Made by a program: the position numbers and the translations under genes. This document shows positions 18,401 through 22,431 of a stretch of 64,000 nucleotides of DNA, piece by piece. The notes under the pieces were generated by a model. That model ran no database searches. It saw nothing but the letters and a program-made list of their open reading frames with translations, and was not told the origin of the DNA. The DNA is taken from positions 19,818 through 83,817 of the forward strand of contig JAGTRU010000013.1 of assembly GCA_018261905.1 (NCBI GenBank), written 5' to 3'. The stretch's first letter is position 1, and every line of letters starts with the position of its first letter. Source of the stretch: Pseudomonadota bacterium (lineage in GTDB: Bacteria; Pseudomonadota; Gammaproteobacteria; Burkholderiales; Rhodocyclaceae).

Positions 18401-21093
18401 GCCTCTTGCCCGGCGCCGCGCTCGCCGTGGCGCCGGCGCCGCAACCGCCAGCGGAGGTGGTCCAGGATGTCGTCGAGCCGCCGGCCGCCGGCCGGCCGGC
18501 CGACCCCGAGGCAATAGCCATCATCGGCGCCGCCGGGCGCTTCCCGATGGCGGCCGATCTGCCGGCGTTCTGGGAGAACATCAGCAATGGGCGCGATTGC
18601 ATCAGCGAAATCCCGCCCAGCCGCTGGGATATCGCGCGCCATTACGACGCCGATCCGCAGGCGCCGGGCAAGAGCAACAGCAAGTGGATGGGGGCGATCG
18701 ACGACATCGACTTGTTCGATGCCGCCTTCTTCAACATCACCGCCCGCGAAGCGGAATTGATGGATCCGCAGCAGCGCCTCTTCCTGCAGCATGCCTGGCA
18801 GGCCATCGAGGATGCGGCGATCGATCCCCTCCGCCTGGCCGGGGCCCGCTGCGGCGTTTTCGTCGGCAGCGGCAACAGCGGCTATGGCGAGCTGATCAGT
18901 GAAACCAACGCCTATAGCCTGATCGGCAGCGCCTCGTCCATCCTCGCGGCGCGCCTCTCCTACCTGCTCGATCTGCGCGGTCCCTGCATCGCCCTCGATA
19001 CCGCCTGCTCGACTTCCCTGGTTGCCATCGCCGAAGCCTGCAACAGCCTGCTGGCGGGCAACAGCGACCTGGCGCTGGCGGGCGGCGCCTGCGTCATGCT
19101 TGGCCCGAAAATGCATATCGACACCAGCAAGGTCGGCATGCTGTCGCCGGATGGGCGCTGCTACAGCTTCGACCAGCGGGCCAACGGTTTCGTCCCCGGC
19201 GAAGGGGTCGGCGTCCTGCTCCTCAAGCGGCTGGCCGACGCCGAGCGGGACGGCGATCCGATCCGGGCGGTGATCCGGGGCTGGGGCATGAACCAGGACG
19301 GCCGTACGAACGGCATCACGGCGCCCAACCCGGTCGCCCAGGGCGAATTGCTGCAGGCCGTCTATCGCCGCTTCGCGATTGCGCCGGGCAGTATCGGCCT
19401 GGTCGAAACGCACGGGACCGGCACGCCGCTCGGCGACCCGATCGAAATCGAAGGCCTGCGCGCCGGCTTCGCGCCCTTCGAAGGCGTCGGCCAGGTCGCC
19501 ATCGGTTCGGTGAAAAGCAATGTCGGCCATCTCTTGGCCGCGGCCGGGGTGGCCGGGGCGATCAAGGCGATGTTGGCCCTGGAACATGGCGAACTGCCGC
19601 CGAGCATTCATTTCGAACGGCAGAACGAGCACCTGGCGCTGGCCGGTTCGCCTTTCTACGTCAATACCCGGCGCCGTCCGTGGCCGGCCAGCGCCGGTCT
19701 GCCACGGCGTGCCGCGGTCAGCGCCTTCGGCTTCAGCGGCACCAACGCCCACCTGGTACTCGAGGAATATGCCCCGGCCCGGCCGGCGGCGGAGGCGCCA
19801 ACGACGCCCAGCCTCTGCCTTTTGTCGGCCCGCAGCACGGCCCAACTGGCGGCCCAGGCGGCTTCCCTGGCGGCCTTCGTCGAGGCCACGCCGGGGCTCG
19901 AGGTGGCCGACTTCTGCTCGACCCTGCAGGTCGGGCGTAGCGCTTTCGAATGTCGCGCCGCCTTCGTGTGCACCGAGCCCGCCGCCTTGCTCCGCCAACT
20001 GCGGGCGGTGGCCGGCGGCGAGTCGGCGCCCGGCGTGGTGCGCAGCCCGCGCCAAAATCCGGCGGCGCCGGCGTTCGCCAGTACCGCCGAGGGCCGCCAA
20101 GAGCTCGACAAATGGCTGGCCGGCGGTCAGCTCGACGACTTGGCGGAAGCCTGGTGCCAGGGCTGCGATATCGACTGGTCGCGTCTGCTGCAGGCCGGCC
20201 GGCGCCGCCGTCTGCGCCTGCCCGGCTATTCCTTCGCCCGGCAACGGCATTGGCTCAAGCCGGCCGCTCCGGCCCGGCTCGAGCCGCCGGCCGAGCGCCA
20301 TCCGCTGCTCGGCCAGGGGCCGGGACTCAGTTTTGCCGGATCCTTCCGGGGCGACGAAGTCTGGCTCAGCCCGCTTTGGGTCGCCGGCGAGCGCCTGCTA
20401 CCCGGTTTGTTCTACCCGGAAATGGCCCGCGCCGCCGGCGAACTGGCCAGCGGCCGGCCGGTCGTCGGTCTGCGCCACCTGGTCTGGGGCCGGCCGCTGT
20501 GCCTCAACGGCGCGGCGCGCCGGCTGACGGTATTGCCGACGGCGCAGGGCAGCGACTGGTTGTACCGGATCTGTGCCGACGGTGACGACGCGGTGTGCCA
20601 GGTCGGCGAATTGCTGTTCGCCGAGGCCGCCGGCGCCGCCGACAATTGGCCGGCTTTGCCGGCCCCGGGCAGCGGCCGGGATTGCACGGCGGCCTTCCGG
20701 CGGACGGCGCCGGCCGGGCCCGGCCTGCTTGAAGTGGTGCGCTGCGGCACCTGGCTGGGCGGGCGCTGGCGGCATCCCGGCGGCGAGCCGGCGTTGCCGA
20801 TCGATCCGCGGCTGCTGGCTGCCGTCTGGCAACTGGTGGCCTTCCATGACAGCGAGCAGGGCCGGCCCGGGCCGCGTTTGCCGCTGGCCCTGGAAAGTCT
20901 GCGCCATGTCGCGGCCGGCGCCGCGGCGGAAGAAGTCTGGATCTGGCTGCAACCGGTCGGGCAGGGGAGCCCGGCGCTGCAGGTCCAGGTGGTGGACCTG
21001 GAAGGCAGGCCGCGCCTGTACCTGGAGGGCCTCGTCAGCGAACAGCTCGGGGCCTTGTCGGACTTGTTGTTATTAGCGGAGGAATCTGTATGA
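493..21093 (+). CDS. Trans-AT polyketide synthase, modules 1-5 and first half of module 6 (about 6866 aa)
   Basis: This giant multimodular PKS contains no acyltransferase domain, which defines it as trans-AT type. Domain order, in residues from GTG 493: KS 8-438, DH 595-880, KR 1057-1245, ACP ~1361; KS 1440-1872, inactive DH ~2050-2320, ACP ~2389; KS 2473-2897, KR 3096-3280, ACP ~3396; KS 3473-3903 with an ACP-like insertion in its flanking region, C-methyltransferase ~4260-4500, ACP ~4576; KS 4659-5078, two crotonase-like domains ~5316-5504 and 5530-5780, tandem ACPs with Ser5829 and Ser5932; KS 6006-6426 and a terminal inactive DH-like domain. All six KS domains keep the active Cys and both His residues. 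The protein ends without an ACP; that ACP is the N-terminus of the second PKS. The same frame is open back to TTG 460, but GTG 493 follows the upstream stop and has a GGTGA-like ribosome site. The stop overlaps the next ATG as ATGA. Numbering of individual modules starts at the window edge; earlier modules may lie upstream. Confidence 0.95.
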   Translation: MSRQSAQEAIAIIGVGLRLPGAGSLDEFWAHLAAGRSLISEVPAGRWDKAALRGNPAQGNKTGSIWGGFVDDADCFDAAFFNISPREAAWMDPQQRFALELAWQAIEDGGYRASALAGSRTGVYMGVCHWDYAELLEKHLAQVDAYTPTGIAFSIIANRVSHFFDLRGPSIANDTACAASLTSVYEAVRALQAGECDLALAGGVNLIWSPNHFVAFSKNGMLSRTGQSKAFDAAADGYVRGEGGAMLLLKPLAQAQADGDPIHGVIRGIGVNHGGRTNSLTVTNPQAQAALIAGVIREAGVAPDSISYIEAHGTGTPLGDPIEIAGLKQAFAALYEEAGRSPVADSCGIGSVKTNIGHLEGAAGVAGLVKVLAALEHQALPANANFAELNSLIDLAGTPFRIQDSLAAWPITPGQPRRAGVSAFGFGGSNGHVLLEEAPFAPPSADFAGPFWLPLAARDDARLRANAAALAGFLAAEPVRLADLAWTLQSAREAMASRLLLRVADLADLAAALAAFLAGRSDSRVWLAAPGAAAGEPGPAEPMASQWLSGATVDWRQLYGAELPRRLHAPTYVFARERHWMDLSLGAKDPEPFVHPLVQRNVSQLGRQRYQATFSGREFFWAGHLVGGVQILPGVTCLEMARAAWALATGREGEAALHLVIDNLLWSRPLPAGEAPVTVDISLQPQAAEQLAFAIENRALPGVNAEGSIRPAMPAVAEVLDLADWRARATSRPQAADLYARLRASGMVHGANFQTLGELYRGAGYLLASLKLPRHWRASLESFRLHPLLLDGAIQAWIGLEEEGGGRSGAAVPFACRRVEVFAACSESMWALLTPIPGKGDGSLRRFDITLCNGAGQVCLRFHELALRLMAEPAGAAELLLSTPHWEACPQRPAVIPAGRQSRLLLAPSLAALAEPLAALSGLPVTLLPAVEPAGSAARAWYGVLQAELQAALAERRKPRQHWLVVLPAGAEELPGAALAALLRSAAAEQPKFSGALLWVAGELSAARLAALVASEASGADSYTEIRYDAADERQVCRPQVLLALPADGPRSPGADGVVWISGGQGGLGRHFLTWLAARGVRQVVLAGRRPAAGAAIEPIDGLSIHYRPCDVAVAEQVVELVGWIERDIGPLRGVIHAAGVLRDAYLLQQQAADVDAVFAPKVAGLLNIDVATQHCALDFFVLCSSIAATFGNPGQSSYAAANACLDAWAETRHRQVAAGQRQGRTLAVAWPLWAAGGMTVEATTRAALQRRFGTLPLPTGVALETLERLLNAPEPSRVTVQYGPPGRLQQVIAEYGADLADSPPAAPALAAAPGDHREFAGDTLRPRVIDWLKDLLGELIQMDPARLRANRQLAEYGLDSIVIVEMTSRMEASLGPLAKTLFFEYVDLDGVAGHLLESHGAALNALLGGGEAALAAAGEAPTPAAPDSPAAAAGLGEHDIAIVGLSLHVAGADDQESFWQMLEQGLHGFRRYPPERWNHEALVHPERDVLGKTVVQTGAFMNGIDLFDPRYFRISQAEAELMSPEVRLFLQSCVEAFEDAGYSRETLQREYGGEVAVIVGSMTNDYNLYGFQNMLQRGALASGSYTGTVPNMVSYYYGFTGPSYFLDTMCSAAATCVHEAVHMLRSGRSQMALAGGISLLLHPQKLIATSQEHFTSKSAEVIRGYGLGADGTILGEGVGALVMKRLADAERDGDRIYGVIKGSAVSNAGVRNGFTVPNPRQQAVAIEKALLDSGIEPASIGYIEGHGSGTALGDPIEVRALSEAYGPYFSQPQVCPLGTVKSNVAHLLGAAALPGIVKVLLQMQHGKLAPSLHAATLNPNIPFAQTPFYVQRELTDWPRKKDAAGREWPRRAGVTSIGAGGMNAHLILEEYRPPAPLAGGAGNPVLGVFSAMSSERLRAVLERFCTHLEAHPDLPLADLAWTLQVGRNELPCRLALVISDQAQLLQRLRAFLAADSSGGAANLFYTPSILDCDPQVAPAQLEQALAERQLAQLAAWWSQGVSIAWPALYGAARPRRLALPAYPFEKVRCWYQEYPDAPSVVHPLGATRKLHPFVGSNHSDLQGLCYRTPIYLNELLDYVYTEARQPRLLPTAVVEMMAAVASLAGCATGFSLVDLEVGQAVDWAAVKTLTAEVTAAGSDLQIELTVELAAGHRLPLAGARVLRPSPDAAPPVWREAVPPAAGQALSGEQFYQQLAAAQWLFKPYLEVVESVRHLPQGGVLCQLLASHPEQDPFKRHLLLPPRLLGALWQALLLVEAAAARSTLGRLGRLYLAAGHASQLLLRPAPMPALWDALFLDADGQVVAACQGLALHAAADLGRPAALPLTPPGGRAAAVEAAARLTLAPVTEAAAAAMARYSRDLRQLVGQLLKFDAAEISPRSPFYDLGFDSISLTRLANEINGRYGSNLTPAIFYECEHIEALAAWLARRWPVAADGGAEAAVETAVETAPRSALPGALPLGRGVPGATPGAPDAAIAIIGLAARLPGCSDAADFFQHLLAGDDLLGDLPLERYPPAYRERLVAAGFPLRGGFLSDIDRFDAAFFKISPHEAERLDPQQRLVLETVYRTLENAGYAADELPAETGVFVGVSGRDYGSLLQAHGVDSDGYVATGNSLAMVANRVSWHFDLQGPSEAVDTACSSSLVALLRAAEAIRSGRCRLALVAGVNLALALEGFTGPWQAGMLSPSGRCQTFSRAADGYVRGEGVVALLLKGRAAAEHDGDRILGLLAGGAENHGGHAGSLTAPNTRAQAELVCQAMAGIPPASIGYIEAHGTGTSLGDPVEINGLRLAYGRLEEGAAPHIGLGSVKSNIGHLEAAAGLAGVLKVLLALQAEELPPTLHCAEINPYLELSGSPFYLVRERQPWRRPVDAAGRPLARRAGVSSFGFGGSNAHVVLEEYPAGPRLPRRQPLPARPFAATRYWLPQAAAETVLLAPRWEDQPVPAGTGPAASRRRILPCEFALPAATPGLIAVPQLSGDLGQRYGALASLLLQTLQGEAAAGLDGELLLQLLVPADDERSVYAGLGALLDSARAENPRLVGQVIALPGALAAGEVLALLAAEARQPQARRVRYQAGRRQLRVWRDLPPGGPGSADWRPAGVYLISGGLGALGRRLATEIARQAPGATLVLVGRGELDAARQRALDELRQAGARLDYRPVDITDASAVTALVEDIRRRYGALHGVIHCAGIHRDSALIRKTPEQLAAVLAPKVAGVLALEQACRGLPLDCFILFSSLAGAVGNAGQTDYAAANGFLDALAEWRGAPLQAIDWPLWREGGMHVSPAGEQAFFETMGQRPLATAAGLAALAACRRSAWPQVAVIGGDGRRIREFFQSAAGLGSTPDASPARTENQAGPAEAADDLLRQRVGQALGGLLGRLAGLSAGQILLDEPLENYGIDSLLINRLNRELGEHFASLSKTLFFEYRTLAQVATHLAERQAAACRRWLGLDATERPAIAAPAPAAALRRATPVSGEPPEAIAIIGLSGSYPGAPTLAQFWANLVAGRESIGEIPAERWAVDEYYDADPERAIAGGLSYARRGGFLEGFADFDPAFFRLSPREAAAMDPQERLFLMQAWAACEDAGYTRARFASQHASRVGVFVGVSKTGYELHGAWQSENGARVRPVTSFASVANRVSSCLDLKGPSLPVDTMCSSSLTAIHLACAQLRQGECDVALAGGVNLYLHPDNYAALCAARMLSADGHCRSFGAGGKGFVPGEGVGCLVLKPLSAALADGDRIHGLIRGSAVNHGGRTAGYTVPDPLAQAAVVQAALRQAGVESRAISYVEAHGTGTELGDPIEFNGLRKAFGEGLPAAQCALGSVKSGIGHLEAAAGIAGLTKVLLQMRHRQLVPSLHAETINPNLDFSGSPFRLQRQLAPWPAPAAGLPRLAGVSSFGAGGANAHLIVEEWPTPSFPLAAETHLPAAGPQPQAIVLSARDGERLREAAQALHDFVVADGPAPRAGAPVAAGEIRRLVAEILAVDADQLDVDESLDAYGFEPIHRHALGRALEQHFNRPLALADLAGGPSISQLAALLGEPAAAVTLGEGGLDLADLAWTLQVGREAMDQRLALVAATPAELLATLQAWLQAAEGEAVAGVWRGSASAQRGSLGLLAGEPDLLGLIERWLGAGEMARVLGLWVLGLDIDWRRLPRPRPPRIVSAPTYPFARQRYWLPLPPRAGAARLVQLLAEEAEGREELQRQHDELERQLARLLPACLAGAGEGDNWQRWRVALDALLAARGVAPASETTAWAEWAAYRARLEATPGPLAQVRLVDTVLRALPDILANRQPATAIMFPAGRLELVEAVYKQNAVAARFNATLARAAAAFVAQRRATGGRLRILEIGAGTGGTSAAVLEALAPYRDAVAEYRYTDLSRAFLIHGERHFAAAHPALRTALFDVEKPLAGQDVEAGAYDLVIAANVLHATRQMTQSMAQVGALLAPGGLLLINETSCATLFTHLTFGLLEGWWRFTDGEWRIPGSPALTAASWRRLVEAGGLLWVGGSSAAEQALGQQVLAAQRPAGELPAPPVRPPPAPSPTADPVASPAGLGQRVVAALAATLNVASGSIDATLSFADYGLDSILGAELVDRLRQELGIRLAQTDLFDYPSAQQLTAFLERQGGAALAAALAAEPAAASPGWPAAARAPQPSAPPAPIASAAPASREPIAIVGFSGRFAGSDDAQQLWQHLLAGDDLVRPVSRFDLAPFYREAAPGSWCNHGSFIDGIEQFDARFFNISGLEATYMDPQQRLFLQEAWRTLEQAGHAGADIEGRRCGVFVGCAHGDYQELFASQPPGQAFWGNTCSLIPARIAYHLNLKGPAVAVDTACSSSLVAVHLACHSLWQGESEMALAGGVFIQSSARFYRYANQAQMLSPSGRCAAFGAAADGIVPGEAVGAVLLRPLSQALADGDSIHGLIVATGINQDGATNGITAPSALSQEQLIRDVYRQYGIDPGRIAMLEAHGTGTPLGDPIEFAALRRAYEDAAQPAGYCALGSIKSNLGHATTAAGVAGLIKVLLALQHEKIPPTLHAEPANPALALADSPFLLNSRPLPWPVTAGRPRQAAISSFGFGGTNAHLVVEEGPPPAAPASPATAWLLPLSARSAEQLRRQAAALLAHLASQPTADCAAMAYTLCLGRRHFAHRLVVVAGQAAELQTRLAGWLAGQADSGAFSGELAGPPAAAQQAAGQALPARLAAALHGEAATYRRLLDELGRLFLAGCDELLGEQFPGGRGQRVALPTYPFAGQSYWVTKPPVGDSPAPAVRAMPAPAAAAGGPAASSRRLIRLGEPEELAGSGQQPGRPLPRVSLAPLAAAPVSGRLLGLGTADGVRHWQIVGPWNDDLLAELAAALDAAGGDPTVRVVLLSGDWQAAPGARPASGGLAAPLRCPLPVVAALPAAHGSGLGLAAHADFLVLAEGGRYGGAPAAAAPLLRRRFGRAMTERLLADGAGTAELPSGLPRRTAEQVVAGARELAQQLAGAPRPALVELKRHMRQGPQVPTEWPPADPWSLDFAAPSAAEADALAGRGAGQRLALATPVMELELLADGVVVLHMQERQHKNTFTPAFMAGLQEAFDLIERTPACKVVVLTGHAGYFACGGTRAGLESLQRGASHFTDQRIYSLPLSCPLPVIAALQGHAIGAGWSLGMFCDRAVYAADSVYHSNYLWYGFTPGAGATLAFPQRLGDDLGREVLFSARPYKGRELAQRLPALAVFPAAEVLPRALAAAHRLAGASRPQLVAAKAAATAAWRGQLEAVLARELAMHEITFIGNPRVLERIASSFPELPPPAAAAPVSPGPERRAALRQVLVTTLGEELLIAPGEIGDAAGFLELGLDSILALTWIRRLNRELAIELPATAVYAQPTVGALLERVLALVPAPAAAVSQVAPPPATHSPAAQPAVAAPGHLRQILVSSLAEELLLPADEISDRNGFLELGLDSILALTWIRKLNQQLGIALPATCVYAHPTFGALLAEVGRLLPGAALAVAPAPQPPAEVVQDVVEPPAAGRPADPEAIAIIGAAGRFPMAADLPAFWENISNGRDCISEIPPSRWDIARHYDADPQAPGKSNSKWMGAIDDIDLFDAAFFNITAREAELMDPQQRLFLQHAWQAIEDAAIDPLRLAGARCGVFVGSGNSGYGELISETNAYSLIGSASSILAARLSYLLDLRGPCIALDTACSTSLVAIAEACNSLLAGNSDLALAGGACVMLGPKMHIDTSKVGMLSPDGRCYSFDQRANGFVPGEGVGVLLLKRLADAERDGDPIRAVIRGWGMNQDGRTNGITAPNPVAQGELLQAVYRRFAIAPGSIGLVETHGTGTPLGDPIEIEGLRAGFAPFEGVGQVAIGSVKSNVGHLLAAAGVAGAIKAMLALEHGELPPSIHFERQNEHLALAGSPFYVNTRRRPWPASAGLPRRAAVSAFGFSGTNAHLVLEEYAPARPAAEAPTTPSLCLLSARSTAQLAAQAASLAAFVEATPGLEVADFCSTLQVGRSAFECRAAFVCTEPAALLRQLRAVAGGESAPGVVRSPRQNPAAPAFASTAEGRQELDKWLAGGQLDDLAEAWCQGCDIDWSRLLQAGRRRRLRLPGYSFARQRHWLKPAAPARLEPPAERHPLLGQGPGLSFAGSFRGDEVWLSPLWVAGERLLPGLFYPEMARAAGELASGRPVVGLRHLVWGRPLCLNGAARRLTVLPTAQGSDWLYRICADGDDAVCQVGELLFAEAAGAADNWPALPAPGSGRDCTAAFRRTAPAGPGLLEVVRCGTWLGGRWRHPGGEPALPIDPRLLAAVWQLVAFHDSEQGRPGPRLPLALESLRHVAAGAAAEEVWIWLQPVGQGSPALQVQVVDLEGRPRLYLEGLVSEQLGALSDLLLLAEESV
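514..4698 (+). other. PKS module 1: KS-DH-KR-ACP
   Basis: The KS active site reads DTACAASL, unusual for Ala in place of the first Ser, with Cys177 (from GTG 493) and intact HGTGTPLGD and TNIGH His motifs. The DH has HLVGGVQILP (His624) and DGAIQ (Asp791), so it should be active. The KR has a GGQGGLG nucleotide loop and SSYAAAN with Tyr1199. The ACP Ser is in GLDSI. Expected outcome is one elongation followed by ketoreduction and dehydration to a double bond. Confidence 0.85.
4810..7790 (+). other. PKS module 2: KS-inactive DH-ACP
   Basis: The KS has DTMCSAAAT (Cys1611), HGSGTALGD and KSNVAHL, that is GH replaced by AH but both catalytic His kept. The following dehydratase-fold region lacks its catalytic residues: the HxxxGxxxxP segment reads YTEARQPRLLP and the DxxxQ segment reads LLGALWQ. 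The ACP Ser lies in GFDSI. Without KR or working DH the beta-keto group should be retained unless a trans enzyme acts. Confidence 0.8.
7909..10800 (+). other. PKS module 3: KS-KR-ACP
   Basis: The KS keeps DTACSSSL (Cys2638), HGTGTSLGD and SNIGH. The KR has GGLGALG and TDYAAAN with Tyr3245, so it looks active. The ACP Ser is in GIDSL. Expected outcome is a beta-hydroxy group. Confidence 0.85.
10909..14340 (+). other. PKS module 4: KS-(ACP-like insert)-C-methyltransferase-ACP
   Basis: The KS keeps DTMCSSSL (Cys3649), HGTGTELGD and SGIGH. After the post-KS flanking region comes a C-methyltransferase with the SAM motif LEIGAGTGGTS and the later YDLVIAANVLHAT. The ACP Ser is in GLDSI. Expected outcome is an alpha-methyl beta-keto thioester. 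The flanking region is interrupted by a carrier-like segment listed separately. Confidence 0.82.
12367..12594 (+). other. ACP-like insertion without phosphopantetheine Ser in the KS4 flanking region
   Basis: About 75 residues with carrier-protein character (IRRLVAEILAVDADQLDVDESL, then AYGFEPI) interrupt the usual post-KS flanking region between the LSARDGERLREAAQALHDFV and LADLAWTLQVGREAM segments that are contiguous in the other modules. The place of the modified Ser is taken by Pro (residue 3994 from GTG 493), so it cannot carry a chain. It may be a decayed ACP or a structural insertion such as the LINKS-type helices described in other trans-AT ketosynthases. Confidence 0.6.
14467..18410 (+). 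other. PKS module 5: KS-ECH-like-ECH-ACP-ACP (beta-branching module)
   Basis: The KS keeps DTACSSSL (Cys4822), HGTGTPLGD and SNLGH. Two crotonase-fold domains follow. The first (about nt 16440-17000) is divergent, while the second has LTGHAGYFACGGT, ALQGHAIGAGWSL and YGFTPGAGATL as in ECH2-type decarboxylases of beta-branching. Two tandem ACPs share the sequence GLDSILALTWIR, in which Trp lies six residues after the modified Ser, the known flag of beta-branching carrier proteins. Together with the downstream cassette this is the site where a beta-alkyl branch is installed. Confidence 0.88.
18508..21090 (+). other. PKS module 6, first half: KS-inactive DH-like
   Basis: The KS keeps DTACSTSL (Cys6172), HGTGTPLGD and SNVGH. 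The C-terminal DH-fold domain has lost both catalytic residues: LWVAGERLLP has Leu in place of His, and LLAAVWQ has Ala in place of Asp. There is no ACP before the stop. The module is completed by the N-terminal ACP of the next PKS, with a flavin monooxygenase gene in between. Confidence 0.82.
21078..21083 (+). promoter_or_regulatory. Strong ribosome binding site of the flavin monooxygenase gene
   Basis: GGAGGA ends 6 nt before ATG 21090 and lies inside the last codons of the first PKS gene. It supports the ATGA overlap start. Confidence 0.75.
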
Positions 21094-22388
21094 CATTACC
21101 CATCAAGATCGCCATCATCGGCGGCGGCCCGACCGGCATTGGCATCGCCCGTGAATTGATCGAAGGCGGCATCGACTTCGACCTCTACGAGGCGGCCGAC
21201 GACTTCGGCGGCGTCTGGCACGGCGAGGCCGCTTGCGGCAAGACCTATCCGTCCCTGCACCTGATCTCGCCCAAGTTCAATACCCAGGTCCCGGATTTTC
21301 CGATGCCCGAGGAGTTCCCGGTCTATCCCAATCACTCGCAGATGCTCGACTACATCCGCGCCTTTGCCCGCCGTTTCGGGGTCTATGAGCACGCCCGCTT
21401 CAACGCCCGGATCGAGCGTCTGGAACCGGCCGACAATGGCTGGCGCCTGCACTGGGGCGCCGGAGAGAGCGCCTTCTATGCGCTGGTGGTGATCTGCAAC
21501 GGTCTGCAGAACAAGCCGCGCTACCCGGAAATTCCCTTTCCCGGCCAGTTTTCCGGGGAAATCCTGCATGCCGGCGCCTACAAGTCGCCCGACCAGTTGC
21601 GCGGCAAACGCGTCCTGGTGATCGGCGGCGGCAATACCGGCTGCGATCTGGCGGTCGATGCCGTGCATCACGCCAGCGGCGTCTGGCACAGCACCCGGCG
21701 CGGCTACTACTACCAGCCCAAGTTCATCGCCGGCAAGCCGACGCCGCAATGGATGATGGAACTGGGCAGCAAGTTCGGCAGCAAGGAAGAAACCCTGGCC
21801 TATATCGAACAGGTTTTCCAGTTGGCCGGTTTCGACGGTACCGACTACGGTTTGCCGCAGCCCGACTATCCGCTCGATGGTGCCCATCCGGTGATGAATT
21901 CCCAGTTGCTGTATTACATCGGGCACGGCGATATTGTGGCCAAGGGCGACGTCGCCGCTTTTGAAGGCAAGCAGGTGCGTTTCCAGGATGGCAGCACGGT
22001 CGAAGTCGACATGGTTCTCTACGCCACCGGCTACGAACGCGATCTTTCCTTCCTCGATCGCCAGTTGCTCGAATGGAAGGGCGAGATTCCCGATCTCTTC
22101 CTGCATTCGGTGCCGCGCAATCATGACAACCTGCTCTTCATGGGTTTCATCAATACCGCCGCCGGTCTGGGCGACGGCCTGAAGAACCAGGGTTCCTTCG
22201 TGCGCGCCTACGCCCGCGCCCTGGCCGGCCGGACGCCCGGGCTGCAGGCTTTCCTGCGCGCCAAGCAGAGCGACAAGCCGGATATCGGCCAGGAGTATTT
22301 CGTCAAGTCCTATCGCCACCAGTGGGAGGCGGACCTCTGGAAACTACTCGGGCAGATGCGCAAATACCGGGATATGCTCGAGCAATAG
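21090..22388 (+). CDS. Class B flavin monooxygenase (Baeyer-Villiger/FMO type), 432 aa
   Basis: FAD- and NADPH-dependent monooxygenase. The N-terminal FAD motif is IIGGGPTGIG (residues 9-18), the FMO/BVMO fingerprint FSGEILHAGAY (154-164) fits FxGxxxHxxxY, the NADPH loop VIGGGNTG starts near 177, and a C-terminal YATGY is present. Length is typical of FMOs. The gene sits between the two halves of module 6 and overlaps the PKS stop by ATGA, so it is translationally coupled. OocK-type enzymes of trans-AT PKSs occupy similar places and insert oxygen into the thioester-bound chain. The same role, giving an ester or a hydroxylated carbon, is inferred here. A post-assembly oxidation cannot be excluded. 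Confidence 0.88.
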   Translation: MTLPIKIAIIGGGPTGIGIARELIEGGIDFDLYEAADDFGGVWHGEAACGKTYPSLHLISPKFNTQVPDFPMPEEFPVYPNHSQMLDYIRAFARRFGVYEHARFNARIERLEPADNGWRLHWGAGESAFYALVVICNGLQNKPRYPEIPFPGQFSGEILHAGAYKSPDQLRGKRVLVIGGGNTGCDLAVDAVHHASGVWHSTRRGYYYQPKFIAGKPTPQWMMELGSKFGSKEETLAYIEQVFQLAGFDGTDYGLPQPDYPLDGAHPVMNSQLLYYIGHGDIVAKGDVAAFEGKQVRFQDGSTVEVDMVLYATGYERDLSFLDRQLLEWKGEIPDLFLHSVPRNHDNLLFMGFINTAAGLGDGLKNQGSFVRAYARALAGRTPGLQAFLRAKQSDKPDIGQEYFVKSYRHQWEADLWKLLGQMRKYRDMLEQ

Positions 22389-22431
22389 GCGGCTGGCCGG
22401 CGGGTTTTTCGCTTCAAATTGGAACTGGGAC

